Source: UBA7672 sp047601145 (GTDB lineage Bacteria; Pseudomonadota; Alphaproteobacteria; Caulobacterales; Hyphomonadaceae). Taken from it: a stretch of DNA of 64,000 nucleotides. The notes below the pieces were generated by a model. That model worked only from the letters and a program-made list of their open reading frames with translations, ran no database searches and had not been told where the DNA came from. This document shows positions 50,338 to 58,237 of the stretch, one piece after another. The stretch's first letter is position 1; the number at the start of each line of letters is the position of its first letter. The stretch covers positions 930,001 to 994,000 of the forward strand of contig JASGJW010000001.1 of NCBI GenBank assembly GCA_047601145.1. Direction: 5' to 3'. A program made the position numbers and the translations under genes.

Positions 50338-52311
50338 TTACAGGCGCTCTTTGGCGGCTTTCACGACGGCGTCAGGCGTGATGCCGAAGTGCTTGTACAG
50401 GGCCTTGTAGGGGGCCGACGCACCGAAGCCCGTCATGCCCACAAACCCGCCTTCGGGCCCGATCCAGCGGTCCCAACCGTCGCGAATGCCAGCCTCGACA
50501 GCCACTTTGACCAGCTTTTTCCCACCGAGCGTCTCCGACTGGTACTTGGCCGGCTGCGCCGCGAACAGCGAGAAGCACGGCATCGAAACGACCCGCGCGC
50601 CGATGCCTTCTTCTTCCAGCTTCTTCTGGGCCTCGAGCGCGATCTCGACTTCCGAACCGGTCGCCAGCAGCACGACTTTTTCCGGCTTGCTCGCGGGGCT
50701 CAGCACATAGCCGCCCTTGGCGACGAGGTTCTCGTCCGTGTGCGTCTTGCGCGCCGGGGCCAGGTTCTGGCGGGTGAGGGCGATCAGCGAGGGGCCCGTG
50801 GTCGTGTTGAGGGCGACTTCCCACGCTTCGGCCGTTTCAACGCCATCCGCCGGGCGGAAGACAGCCAAGTTCGGGATGTTGCGCAGCGAGGCCACATGCT
50901 CCACCGGCTGGTGCGTCGGCCCGTCTTCGCCGACGCCGATCGAGTCATGCGTCATCACGTGAATCACGCGCTGGCCCATCAGGGCGCCAAGGCGGATCGA
51001 CGGCCGCGAGTAATCCGAGAACACCAGGAAGGTGCCGGAATAGGGAACCACGCCGCCATGAAGCGCCATGCCGTTCATGGCTGCGGCCATCGCGTGCTCG
51101 CGGATGCCCCAGTGGACATAGCGCCCGCCATAATTCTCCGCCGTCAGCGGCGCTTTTGCAGCCGCCGTCCGCGTGTTGTTGGAGCCGGTGAGGTCGGCCG
51201 AGCCGCCGACCAATTCCGGCATCAGCTCGGTTGCAACTTCCAGCGCCGCGCCCGACCATTTGCGGGTCGCATCGGCCTTCTGCGCTTCGACAACCTTTTT
51301 CTTGTGCGCGTTGAGCGCTGCCTTGAGGCCTTCGGGAACCTTGCCCGACAGCGCCGTCTCGAACGCCGCGCGCTTGTCCGACGCCGCCAGGCGTTTGGCC
51401 CACGCCTCGCGATGACGCGCGCCCTGAGCGCCGATCTTGCGCCACGCTTGCAGGATCTCGTCCGGGATCACGAACGGCTCGTGCGGCCAGTTCAGCGCCT
51501 TGCGGATGCCGGCGATCTCTTCGGCGCCGTAAGGCCCGCCATGCGCCGGCCCCGTGCCGGCGATCTTCGGCGCGCCATAGCCGATGATGGTCTTGCACGC
51601 GATCATCGACGGCCGGTCGGACGATTGCGCCTGCAGCAGCGCGCCGCGCACCGCATCCATGTTGTGACCGTCAACGCGCTGGACGTTCCAGCCTGACGCC
51701 TTGAAGCGCTTCAGCTGGTCCGTGTCGTCCGACAGCGCGGTCGAGCCGTCGATCGTCACCGCGTTGTCGTCGAACAGCACGATCAGGTTCTTGAGGCGCA
51801 TATGCCCCGCCAGCGTGATCGCCTCCTGGCTGATGCCTTCCATGAGGCAGCCATCGCCCGCGATTACATAGGTCTTGTGGTTCACCAGCTCGTCGCCGAA
51901 CCGTGCATTGAGGTGCCGTTCGGCCATCGCGAAGCCGACCGCATTGGCGATGCCCTGGCCCAGCGGCCCGGTCGTCGTCTCCACGCCAACGGTGTGTCCG
52001 TATTCCGGGTGACCCGGCGTCTTCGAGCCGAGCTGGCGGAAGTTCTTGATCTCGTCGAGGCTCACATCCGGATAGCCGGTCAGGTAGAGCAGGGAATAGA
52101 GCAGCATCGATCCGTGCCCGGCGGACAGGATCAGGCGATCCCTGTCCGGCCAGCTCGGATCGGCCGCATCGAACTTCAGGAATTCCTGGTAGAGCAGCGT
52201 AGCGACGTCCGCGAAGCCCAGCGGCAGGCCGCAATGCCCGCTTGCTGCTTTTTCCACAGCATCCATCGAAAGCGCCCGGATCGCGTTTGCGAGCGGCAGT
52301 TGCGTGGCCAT
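50338..52311 (-). CDS. tkt: Transketolase
   Basis: A 657-residue thiamine diphosphate enzyme of the pentose phosphate pathway. TPP and metal sites are visible in SAGHGSMLLY, GPLGQGIANAVGFA and IAGDGCLMEG. The transketolase signature and pyrimidine domain (GIREHAMAAAMNGMALHGG) follow. ATG 52311 has GGAGGAG upstream and opens MATQLPLANAIR. It heads the minus-strand central carbon run and is divergent from the DUF4164-zapA group. Confidence 0.96.
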   Translation of the reverse strand: MATQLPLANAIRALSMDAVEKAASGHCGLPLGFADVATLLYQEFLKFDAADPSWPDRDRLILSAGHGSMLLYSLLYLTGYPDVSLDEIKNFRQLGSKTPGHPEYGHTVGVETTTGPLGQGIANAVGFAMAERHLNARFGDELVNHKTYVIAGDGCLMEGISQEAITLAGHMRLKNLIVLFDDNAVTIDGSTALSDDTDQLKRFKASGWNVQRVDGHNMDAVRGALLQAQSSDRPSMIACKTIIGYGAPKIAGTGPAHGGPYGAEEIAGIRKALNWPHEPFVIPDEILQAWRKIGAQGARHREAWAKRLAASDKRAAFETALSGKVPEGLKAALNAHKKKVVEAQKADATRKWSGAALEVATELMPELVGGSADLTGSNNTRTAAAKAPLTAENYGGRYVHWGIREHAMAAAMNGMALHGGVVPYSGTFLVFSDYSRPSIRLGALMGQRVIHVMTHDSIGVGEDGPTHQPVEHVASLRNIPNLAVFRPADGVETAEAWEVALNTTTGPSLIALTRQNLAPARKTHTDENLVAKGGYVLSPASKPEKVVLLATGSEVEIALEAQKKLEEEGIGARVVSMPCFSLFAAQPAKYQSETLGGKKLVKVAVEAGIRDGWDRWIGPEGGFVGMTGFGASAPYKALYKHFGITPDAVVKAAKERL

Positions 52312-52428
52312 TGGCTCCTCCGGAGGGGTCGTGGCGCTGCTTAACGGGGATGCGGGCCTGCTCAAAGGGGTTTTGCCGCCGCATCCCGCCATTGCGCGGC
52401 TTGCTCACAGGCATCACATTGCCCCGGG

Positions 52429-52716
52429 ATGAGCGAGGGACCTGAAACATCACCGGAAATGGACGTGGCGCTCCAGCAGCTGGAGGCCGCGATCGATCGT
52501 CTTGAGGGCCGTCTCGACGGCCTGTTCGGACGTATCGAGGGCCACCGGTCACAGGAGCGCGAGGCGGAAGCCCTGCGCATCGACCGCGCTCGTCTCGCAG
52601 GCGATCTGGACGCTGCAAAAGCGCGCGAGAGGGAGCTCCAGCGTCTCGCCGATGAGGCGTCCGAAGCGCTTGGCGCTGCGATTTCCGAAGTCCGGGAAGC
52701 GCTGGGCAAGGTCTAG
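52429..52716 (+). CDS. DUF4164 coiled-coil protein
   Basis: A 95-residue, almost entirely helical protein (MDVALQQLEAAIDRLEGRLDGL, then REREAEALRIDRARLAGDL), matching DUF4164. In Alphaproteobacteria it commonly lies just before zapA, suggesting a link to division, but none is proven. ATG 52429 follows AGGGACC-like purines weakly. The next gene starts two bases after its stop. Confidence 0.82.
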   Translation: MSEGPETSPEMDVALQQLEAAIDRLEGRLDGLFGRIEGHRSQEREAEALRIDRARLAGDLDAAKARERELQRLADEASEALGAAISEVREALGKV

Positions 52717-52718
52717 CC

Positions 52719-53036
52719 ATGCGCGCGAGAACCCGTCGGCGCGTACCAAAACTCACGACAATCGCTTCTGTGGTGGCTGCGTTTGCCCTATGGGGCTGCC
52801 GTCTGGGGGGCGTTCTCGGGCTCCTGATCATCGGCATCAACCTGATCATTGCGGTCCTGGGTCAGTCGGTCGATGTCGGCCAGCAAATCGCTCGCGCGAT
52901 GCTGACCTTCGTGGCCATTGTTCTCTTCTCCTCGTTGATTGGGTTATTGCTGGGGCTGGTTTTGAAGTATTGTGGGGTCCTCCCGGATGGGGGTAAGCCA
53001 TCGGCAGAGGCTCGGAACCCAAATGGCCAAAGCTGA
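52719..53036 (+). CDS. Small membrane protein between DUF4164 and zapA genes
   Basis: A 105-residue protein with a basic N-terminus and two transmembrane segments (GVLGLLIIGINLIIAVLG and LTFVAIVLFSSLIGLLLGLVL). It overlaps the zapA start by 14 bases. No family recognised. The gene order suggests cotranscription with zapA. Confidence 0.6.
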   Translation: MRARTRRRVPKLTTIASVVAAFALWGCRLGGVLGLLIIGINLIIAVLGQSVDVGQQIARAMLTFVAIVLFSSLIGLLLGLVLKYCGVLPDGGKPSAEARNPNGQS

Positions 53037-53349
53037 ACTCCAGATCGCAGGAAAGCGCTACGCGTTGAGCTGCGCCCCGGGCCAGGAAGCCCGGCTGGAA
53101 GAGCTCGGCGCCCGCTTCGACCAGCGCGTGCGGGAACTCATCGAAGCTCTGGGTGATCTCGGGGCCGAACGTCTCTTCCTCGCCGCCGGCCTCTCCATCC
53201 TCGACGAGCTCGATGCGCAGGCAGCCAATTCAGGCTCCAAGGCACTCGACGATCGCATCCGCAATCTCGAACACCGCGCCGCGACCATGCTCACGGATGC
53301 GGCCGCACGCATCGAGATGCTTTCGCGCCGGGTCGATGAAGCGAGCTAA
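53023..53349 (+). CDS. zapA: Cell division protein ZapA
   Basis: A 108-residue ZapA. The start AKAELQIAGKRYALSCAPGQEARL forms the beta-hairpin head; the rest is the long coiled-coil dimerisation helix. ZapA crosslinks FtsZ filaments at the Z-ring. ATG 53023 is chosen over the longer frame at 52972. It overlaps the convergent flavoprotein gene by four bases. No 5-formyltetrahydrofolate cyclo-ligase or 6S RNA follows, unlike in many other genomes. Confidence 0.88.
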   Translation: MAKAELQIAGKRYALSCAPGQEARLEELGARFDQRVRELIEALGDLGAERLFLAAGLSILDELDAQAANSGSKALDDRIRNLEHRAATMLTDAAARIEMLSRRVDEAS

Positions 53350-54524
53350 GCCACCTGTCCGGCAGCCCAGCCGGAGCTCCACGCCCACTGGAAATTGTAG
53401 CCGCCGAGCCAGCCGGTGACGTCGACGCATTCCCCGATGAAATAAAGACCGGGAACACCGTTCGCTTCCATCGTCTTCGAAGATAGTCCCGCGGTGTCGA
53501 CGCCGCCCAGAGTTACTTCCGCCGTGCGCCATCCTTCTGTTCCATCGGGCGTGATGCGCCAGGCGTTCACTGCAGCGGCTACCTCGCGCAACTTCTCATC
53601 CGAAAGGTCCGCAAGCCGCGCCGTCTGATGGGTGCGCGCAGCGATCTGCTCTGCGAGCCGTTTTGGCAGGAAAGAACCAAGCGCATTGTCGAGTTGCAGC
53701 TTTGGTCGTGCGGTTCGTTCCCGCCGCAACTCCTCGAACACATCGCGGCCGCGCGCGAGGTCTATGACAATCTCCCCTCCTTCACGCCAGTAGCTGGAGA
53801 TCTGCAGGATAGACGGGCCCGACAGTCCGCGATGCGTGAACAGCATTCCCTCGTCGAAGCTTGTCTTGCCACAGCTGACACGCGCCTCGACGGAAACTCC
53901 CGCGAGCTCCTTCACGGGATCGAGCTTTGCGCCATCAAGGGTAAATGGCACGAGGGCCGGGCGCGGATCGATGATTTTCAGTCCGAACTGCCGCGCCACG
54001 TCGTAGGCGTATCCCGTCGCCCCCATCTTCGGGATCGACTTGCCGCCTGTTGCAATCACCAGCGCGGAGCATGCGATCGCGCCCACAGGCGTCTCGACCT
54101 GAAAACCGTCCGCGGTCTTCGCAATTGCGCCTGGCTCGACGCCCAGCAGCAGTTCGCCGCCCGCAGCCTTCAGATCTTCCAGAAGCATGTCGATGATCTC
54201 CTTTGCGGAGCCATCGCAGAACAACTGCCCGAGCGTCTTCTCGTGATACGCAATCCCGCGCGCTTCGACCCGTGCGATGAAATCATTCTGCGTGAACCGC
54301 TTCAGCGCCGACACGCAAAAATGCGGGTTCTCCGACAAGAACTGTTTCGGCGTCGCGTGCAGGTTCGTGAAGTTGCACCGCCCGCCGCCCGAGATGCGGA
54401 TCTTCTCGGCAGGTTTGTCGGCATGGTCGATCACCGCCACGCGCCTGCCGCGGCGGGCCGCCTCGATTGCGCACATGAGGCCTGCCGCTCCTGCGCCAAT
54501 GACAAGGACGTCGACCGTCCGCAT
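53346..54524 (-). CDS. NAD(P)/FAD-dependent oxidoreductase, HI0933/YhiN family
   Basis: A 392-residue flavoprotein (TIGR00275 type). The FAD motif is VLVIGAGAAGLMCAIEAARRG. The family hallmark GGGRCNFTN follows at about residue 48, and the C-terminus has DVTGWLGGYNFQWAWSSG. The substrate is unknown in the whole family. It shares one base with the upstream SDR gene stop, so the two are coupled. Confidence 0.9.
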   Translation of the reverse strand: MRTVDVLVIGAGAAGLMCAIEAARRGRRVAVIDHADKPAEKIRISGGGRCNFTNLHATPKQFLSENPHFCVSALKRFTQNDFIARVEARGIAYHEKTLGQLFCDGSAKEIIDMLLEDLKAAGGELLLGVEPGAIAKTADGFQVETPVGAIACSALVIATGGKSIPKMGATGYAYDVARQFGLKIIDPRPALVPFTLDGAKLDPVKELAGVSVEARVSCGKTSFDEGMLFTHRGLSGPSILQISSYWREGGEIVIDLARGRDVFEELRRERTARPKLQLDNALGSFLPKRLAEQIAARTHQTARLADLSDEKLREVAAAVNAWRITPDGTEGWRTAEVTLGGVDTAGLSSKTMEANGVPGLYFIGECVDVTGWLGGYNFQWAWSSGWAAGQVA

Positions 54525-55261
54525 CAGAGGATCAGTCCGCCATCAACCGGAATCGTGTGGCCGATGATGTAGGAGGCGAGCGGTGAAGCCAGGAACAGGA
54601 CGGCGCCGGCAATGTCTGCGGGCTCTCCGAGCCGGTTGAGGGGGATGCTTGCGAGCGATGCCGCGAGACGCTCGGGATTTTCAGTCGTCACCTTGGTGAG
54701 TTTGGTGTCGACCAGACCGGGAGCCACGCCGTTTACGCGGATGCCTTCGCGCGCGAGCGCGTCGGCGAGATTACGGGTGAGGGCGACACACGCTGCCTTC
54801 GATGTTCCGTATGCAGGATTGCCGATCGTCGTGTGAAAGGCCGACGTCGAGGAGATGTTGATGATCGATCCCTTGCTGGCCGACAGCATGCTCCGGAAAC
54901 GCATGCTCGTCGCCATGATGCTGTTGAGGTTGACGTCGATCACCCGCTGGAACCCGTCCATCGCGAACTCGCCGCGCTTGTAGAGGACGATCCCCTGGCA
55001 GTTCACCAGAACGTCTAGCTTCGCGAACGGAGCGGCGTAGGCAGCAACAGCTTCGAAGTCGGACACGTCCAACCGGACATAAGAGAGGCCAGAAAGGTCA
55101 GACCCTGGTTCGTTCGCGTAATCGGCCGCGCGCGCACGGGTTCCCCATACGTGGACATCCGCTCCGTTCCGGCGGAACGCCTGCGCGATCCCATTTCCAA
55201 TGCCGCTCGATCCGCCAACGACGAGAACTGTCTTGCCAGAGAAGTCGAATGGATTGTGCAC
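54524..55261 (-). CDS. SDR family oxidoreductase (FabG-like)
   Basis: A 245-residue classical short-chain dehydrogenase. The motifs are VVGGSSGIGNGIA, the catalytic Ser in INISSTSAF, and YGTSKAA. The C-terminus is YIIGHTIPVDGG. It probably reduces or oxidises a hydroxyl group with NAD(P). The upstream 119-bp gap contains the palindrome CCCTACGTAGGG. It is translationally coupled to the flavoprotein gene. Confidence 0.9.
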   Translation of the reverse strand: MHNPFDFSGKTVLVVGGSSGIGNGIAQAFRRNGADVHVWGTRARAADYANEPGSDLSGLSYVRLDVSDFEAVAAYAAPFAKLDVLVNCQGIVLYKRGEFAMDGFQRVIDVNLNSIMATSMRFRSMLSASKGSIINISSTSAFHTTIGNPAYGTSKAACVALTRNLADALAREGIRVNGVAPGLVDTKLTKVTTENPERLAASLASIPLNRLGEPADIAGAVLFLASPLASYIIGHTIPVDGGLIL

Positions 55262-55283
55262 GACGTTCGCCTCCGATCCGCCT

Positions 55284-55295
55284 CCCTACGTAGGG
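55284..55295. promoter_or_regulatory. 12-bp palindrome upstream of the SDR-flavoprotein operon
   Basis: CCCTACGTAGGG is a perfect palindrome 23 bases before the SDR start. A TACGTA core is common in boxes of LuxR/FixJ-type regulators. No such regulator is in the window. Confidence 0.35.
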
Positions 55296-55380
55296 GTTAT
55301 GCGTATCGGCGTCGACCTTGTTTCGACGACCCGGCAATGGCGCGAAACAACCAGTCACTCACAAGGAAGCAGAAAACGCC

Positions 55381-55830
55381 CTACCGCGGCTTTGGGGCCG
55401 CCAATGTGAGCTCATCGAAGCCTTTTTGCACCAACAGCCACGAGACATCACCGCTTAGGACCGGTTGTTGCAGGCAAAGGCCCAATCGTATTTTAGCAAG
55501 GGCGTCTGCCTGTGAGGTCGCCGCGGCAGCCAGAACTTGGCCAGCCATTTTGGCCAATCGCCGGTCCGAAGTTTTGATGCGGCTCGAGAGTCGCTCCATC
55601 TCGAGCACTTCAGGGAGTTTGCTGCGCATCCCTTGAATTAGGTTCATGCCTTTCGATCGCATCTTGAGCATGAGTTTGTGCTCGAGGCGCTGCCATGTCA
55701 GCTGCAGGGCGTCAGTTGCCTCCTTCTCCGTCATCCATTGGCCGACCAGCTCAGCAAGTGGTGTAGTCGGCTCCCGCGCCCGCGAGCCCCAGGTTTCGCG
55801 GCTTGCAGCCTGAGTTGCATTTCTCGTCAT
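55381..55830 (-). CDS. Helical protein of unknown function, divergent from an XRE regulator
   Basis: About 149 residues, almost all helix. Landmarks are EPTTPLAELVGQWMTEKEA, LTWQRLEHKLMLKM and SDRRLAKMAGQVLAAAATSQ. No family recognised. ATG 55830 is chosen; ATG 55845 is also in frame. The divergent XRE gene and a large inverted repeat lie just upstream, so it is probably a regulated partner, possibly of toxin-antitoxin or mobile-element origin. It is the left gene of the accessory island. Confidence 0.5.
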   Translation of the reverse strand: MTRNATQAASRETWGSRAREPTTPLAELVGQWMTEKEATDALQLTWQRLEHKLMLKMRSKGMNLIQGMRSKLPEVLEMERLSSRIKTSDRRLAKMAGQVLAAAATSQADALAKIRLGLCLQQPVLSGDVSWLLVQKGFDELTLAAPKPR

Positions 55831-55873
55831 GGCTCGAATCCCCATCTCGAACTGCTAACGAAGGGTTCAATAA

Positions 55874-55906
55874 TACATACTATAGTTGATAACACTAAAG
55901 TATGTA
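55874..55906. promoter_or_regulatory. Large inverted repeat, likely XRE operator
   Basis: TACATACTATAGT (55874-55886) and ACTAAAGTATGTA (55894-55906) are inverted arms with one mismatch around a seven-base spacer. The site lies between the divergent helical-protein and XRE genes in AT-rich DNA. Confidence 0.65.
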
Positions 55907-55924
55907 AAGCGGCAACGTTTGCGC

Positions 55925-56161
55925 ATGGATATGCGCAGGCTTGTGGGGAGGAATTTCGCGCGTCTGCGCCGCGAGAAGCGACTCACTCAGGAAGAGCTGG
56001 AAGCGCGCTCGGGTTTTAGCCAGCAATATCTAAGCGGGTTGGAACAGGGAAAGCGTAATCCGACAGTTGTTACGCTCTATGAGCTTGCGCAGGCGCTTGG
56101 CGTTTCGCACGTCGACTTGGTCGCCCTGGATTCGAACAGTCGGCACAAGGATCGAAAATAG
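55925..56161 (+). CDS. XRE-family helix-turn-helix regulator
   Basis: A 78-residue Cro/CI-type HTH protein: NFARLRREKRLTQEELEARS, SQQYLSGLEQGKRNPT, then LYELAQALGVSHVDLV. The HTH fills most of the chain, as in small phage- or antitoxin-type regulators. ATG 55925 is used; the frame to 55886 is unsupported. It should bind the inverted repeat at 55874-55906. Confidence 0.85.
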   Translation: MDMRRLVGRNFARLRREKRLTQEELEARSGFSQQYLSGLEQGKRNPTVVTLYELAQALGVSHVDLVALDSNSRHKDRK

Positions 56162-56500
56162 GGTCGTCTCGTCGGCGCGTCTGGCGAGCCAAGATGGTGA
56201 CGACCGTTGACGTCCATCTCGCATTCGCAGTCATGGATCGTCATCAGATTGACGATGACCCAGTTCAATTCCTCGGCCCTTAGTCGACCGAACGCGCCGC
56301 CCTCTTGCTCTCATTCAGCTATTCGTTGGCATAACGAGCGAAATTGCCATAAGTCGTCAAATATGAAAAAAAAGGCCGGAAAAGCAGTCTAAGTCGTCAC
56401 TAACGGCGACTTGTCATTGATAGTTCCTTTTGTAGTTTAAGTCGCCAGTATTGACGAGATAATTTCGAAATCCTACATAAATCGTCAGAAGAGGCGATTT
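56162..56500 (+). other. 339-bp AT-richer gap with hip operator array
   Basis: No gene is evident. The last 150 bases carry four related boxes described separately. Base composition is clearly lower in G+C than the flanks, with A runs near 56366-56372, fitting recent acquisition. Confidence 0.5.
56351..56500 (+). promoter_or_regulatory. Operator array upstream of hipBA
   Basis: Two 22-bp palindromes share the layout AARTCGTCA-N-GGCGAYTT: 56391-56412 and 56479-56500. The latter abuts the hipB ATG. Half-site-like boxes AAGTCGTCA at 56351-56359 and AAGTCGCCA at 56439-56447 lie between. Multiple HipB operators of this kind mediate cooperative autorepression in E. coli. Binding here is inferred. 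Confidence 0.65.
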
Positions 56501-56851
56501 ATGATCATCACCCCCCTATTGACAGATGAAGCCGTGCTGGCCGAGCTGGGAAGCAGGATGACCGCTGCGCGCATCGCCAGGCGCCTTACGCAAGCTCAGT
56601 TTGCCGAGGCAGCCGGCGTATCGAAGCGCACGGTCGAGCGCATCGAAGCGGGAGCTGACACGCAGCTCACTAATCTCATCCGCTGCCTTCGCGCGCTCGG
56701 CAAACTGGAGAGTCTCGAGCGGCTGCTGCCGCCTCAACTTCCAAATCCAGTGGACGTGCTTGAGCGCCGCGGAGCGATCCGCCAACGGGCGCGCCGACGT
56801 CTGAAGAAGCCCGAGGGTGAGGCTGGATGGAAGTGGGGCGAAGACCGATGA
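56501..56851 (+). CDS. hipB: HipB-like antitoxin, XRE-family HTH
   Basis: A 116-residue HTH protein. The domain at about residues 15-70 reads LGSRMTAARIARRLTQAQFA, then VSKRTVERIEAGADTQLTNL. A Pro- and Arg-rich C-terminal tail follows. It directly precedes hipA with a four-base ATGA overlap and is preceded by four operator boxes, so it is the antitoxin and autorepressor. Confidence 0.85.
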   Translation: MIITPLLTDEAVLAELGSRMTAARIARRLTQAQFAEAAGVSKRTVERIEAGADTQLTNLIRCLRALGKLESLERLLPPQLPNPVDVLERRGAIRQRARRRLKKPEGEAGWKWGEDR

Positions 56852-58164
56852 CGTCGGTTGCAGCGGTCCATCTGTGGGGAACGCGCATCGGCGCGGTCTC
56901 GCTGGAGGAAGGCACTGAGATCGCCTCCTTCGCCTACGACAGGGATTTCATCGCCAGCGGCATCGAAGTCGCGCCTCTGACCATGCCGCTTGGCGAGGAG
57001 GTCTATTCCTTCCCTGGCCTCAGCGCGCGCAGTTTTCACGGGTTGCCGGGGATGCTGGCTGACTCTCTTCCCGACAAGTACGGCAATATCCTCATCGATG
57101 CCTGGCTGGCTACGCAGGGGCGAACGCCGCAAAGCTTCAACGCGGTCGAGCGACTTTCCTATACAGGCGCGCGGGGTATGGGCGCGCTTGAATTCCTGCC
57201 CGCCACAGGGCCGACGCCCAAGGCGAGCAAACGGATCCAGATTGATGCGCTTGTCGAGCTTGCAACTGAAGTCCTGACGCAGCGCCAAAACCTGCAGGCA
57301 TCCTTTGGAGATGCGCACAAGGAGGAGGCGCTTCGCGAGATCCTGCGTGTCGGCACGTCGGCCGGCGGCGCCAGAGCAAAGGCAGTCATCGCGTGGAACG
57401 CCGAAACAAACGAAGTGAGATCCGGTCAGGTCGATGCAGGCAAGGGCTTTACCTACTGGCTCCTGAAGTTCGACGGTGTCGCAAACAATCGCGACAAGGA
57501 GCTCGCAGACCCTCAAGGGTATGGCGCAGTCGAATACGCCTACGCCAGGATGGCGGCCCAGGCTGGGATCGAGATTCCCGAATGCCGGCTGCTGGAAGAG
57601 GGTGGTCGCAGGCACTTCATGGTGAGGCGCTTTGATCGTATGGAAACTGGTGCGAAACTCCACATGCAGTCGCTCGCGGCCATCGCTCATCTCGACTTCA
57701 ATGACCAGAACGCCAACTCCTACGAGCAGGCGCTGTTCGCAATTCGCCGGCTGGGACTGCCGACCCGCGCCCTGGAAGAACAGTTCCGCCGGATGATGTT
57801 CAACGTCATCGCGCGAAATCAGGACGACCACGTCAAGAACATCGCCTTCCTGATGGATAAGGCTGGCAGATGGCGTCTTTCCCCCGCCTTTGACATGACC
57901 TGGAGCTACAATCCGGCCGGCGAGTGGACCGCGCGGCACCAGATGTCGATCAATGGAAAACGCGACCAGTTCGAGCTGGAGGATTTTCTAAGCTGTGGTC
58001 GGAGCGCGAACATGACACCGCACAAAGTGCGCTCGATCATTGAAGAGGTCACCGCAGCCGTTCAGGACTGGCCTCGGTTCGCAGAGGAAGCCGGCGTAGG
58101 CGCTGGGTGGCGTAAAGCCATCAATGGGACATTGAGGCTGGGTCCGCGCGGCATTGGCCGCTGA
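56848..58164 (+). CDS. hipA: HipA family toxin, serine/threonine kinase
   Basis: A 438-residue HipA-like kinase. The Gly-rich loop is GTSAGGARAKA near residue 168. The catalytic Asp lies in NQDDHVKN (324-331), and the metal-binding Asp in AFDM (D349). E. coli HipA phosphorylates glutamyl-tRNA synthetase, causing growth arrest and persistence. The target here is unknown. ATG 56848 overlaps the hipB stop. All kinase residues look intact, so the toxin is probably active. Confidence 0.9.
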   Translation: MTSVAAVHLWGTRIGAVSLEEGTEIASFAYDRDFIASGIEVAPLTMPLGEEVYSFPGLSARSFHGLPGMLADSLPDKYGNILIDAWLATQGRTPQSFNAVERLSYTGARGMGALEFLPATGPTPKASKRIQIDALVELATEVLTQRQNLQASFGDAHKEEALREILRVGTSAGGARAKAVIAWNAETNEVRSGQVDAGKGFTYWLLKFDGVANNRDKELADPQGYGAVEYAYARMAAQAGIEIPECRLLEEGGRRHFMVRRFDRMETGAKLHMQSLAAIAHLDFNDQNANSYEQALFAIRRLGLPTRALEEQFRRMMFNVIARNQDDHVKNIAFLMDKAGRWRLSPAFDMTWSYNPAGEWTARHQMSINGKRDQFELEDFLSCGRSANMTPHKVRSIIEEVTAAVQDWPRFAEEAGVGAGWRKAINGTLRLGPRGIGR

Positions 58165-58237
58165 GACGTTCGCGGCCAAGGCGGCAGCAAGATGCCAGGC
58201 GCACAGACGTCTGGTGAGGGCGCCGGTCCAGGTTGTG

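Noticed and set aside
53767..54572. Plus-strand frame opposite the HI0933-type flavoprotein gene
   Set aside because: No RBS and no motifs; the minus-strand flavoprotein has its FAD motif and family hallmarks.
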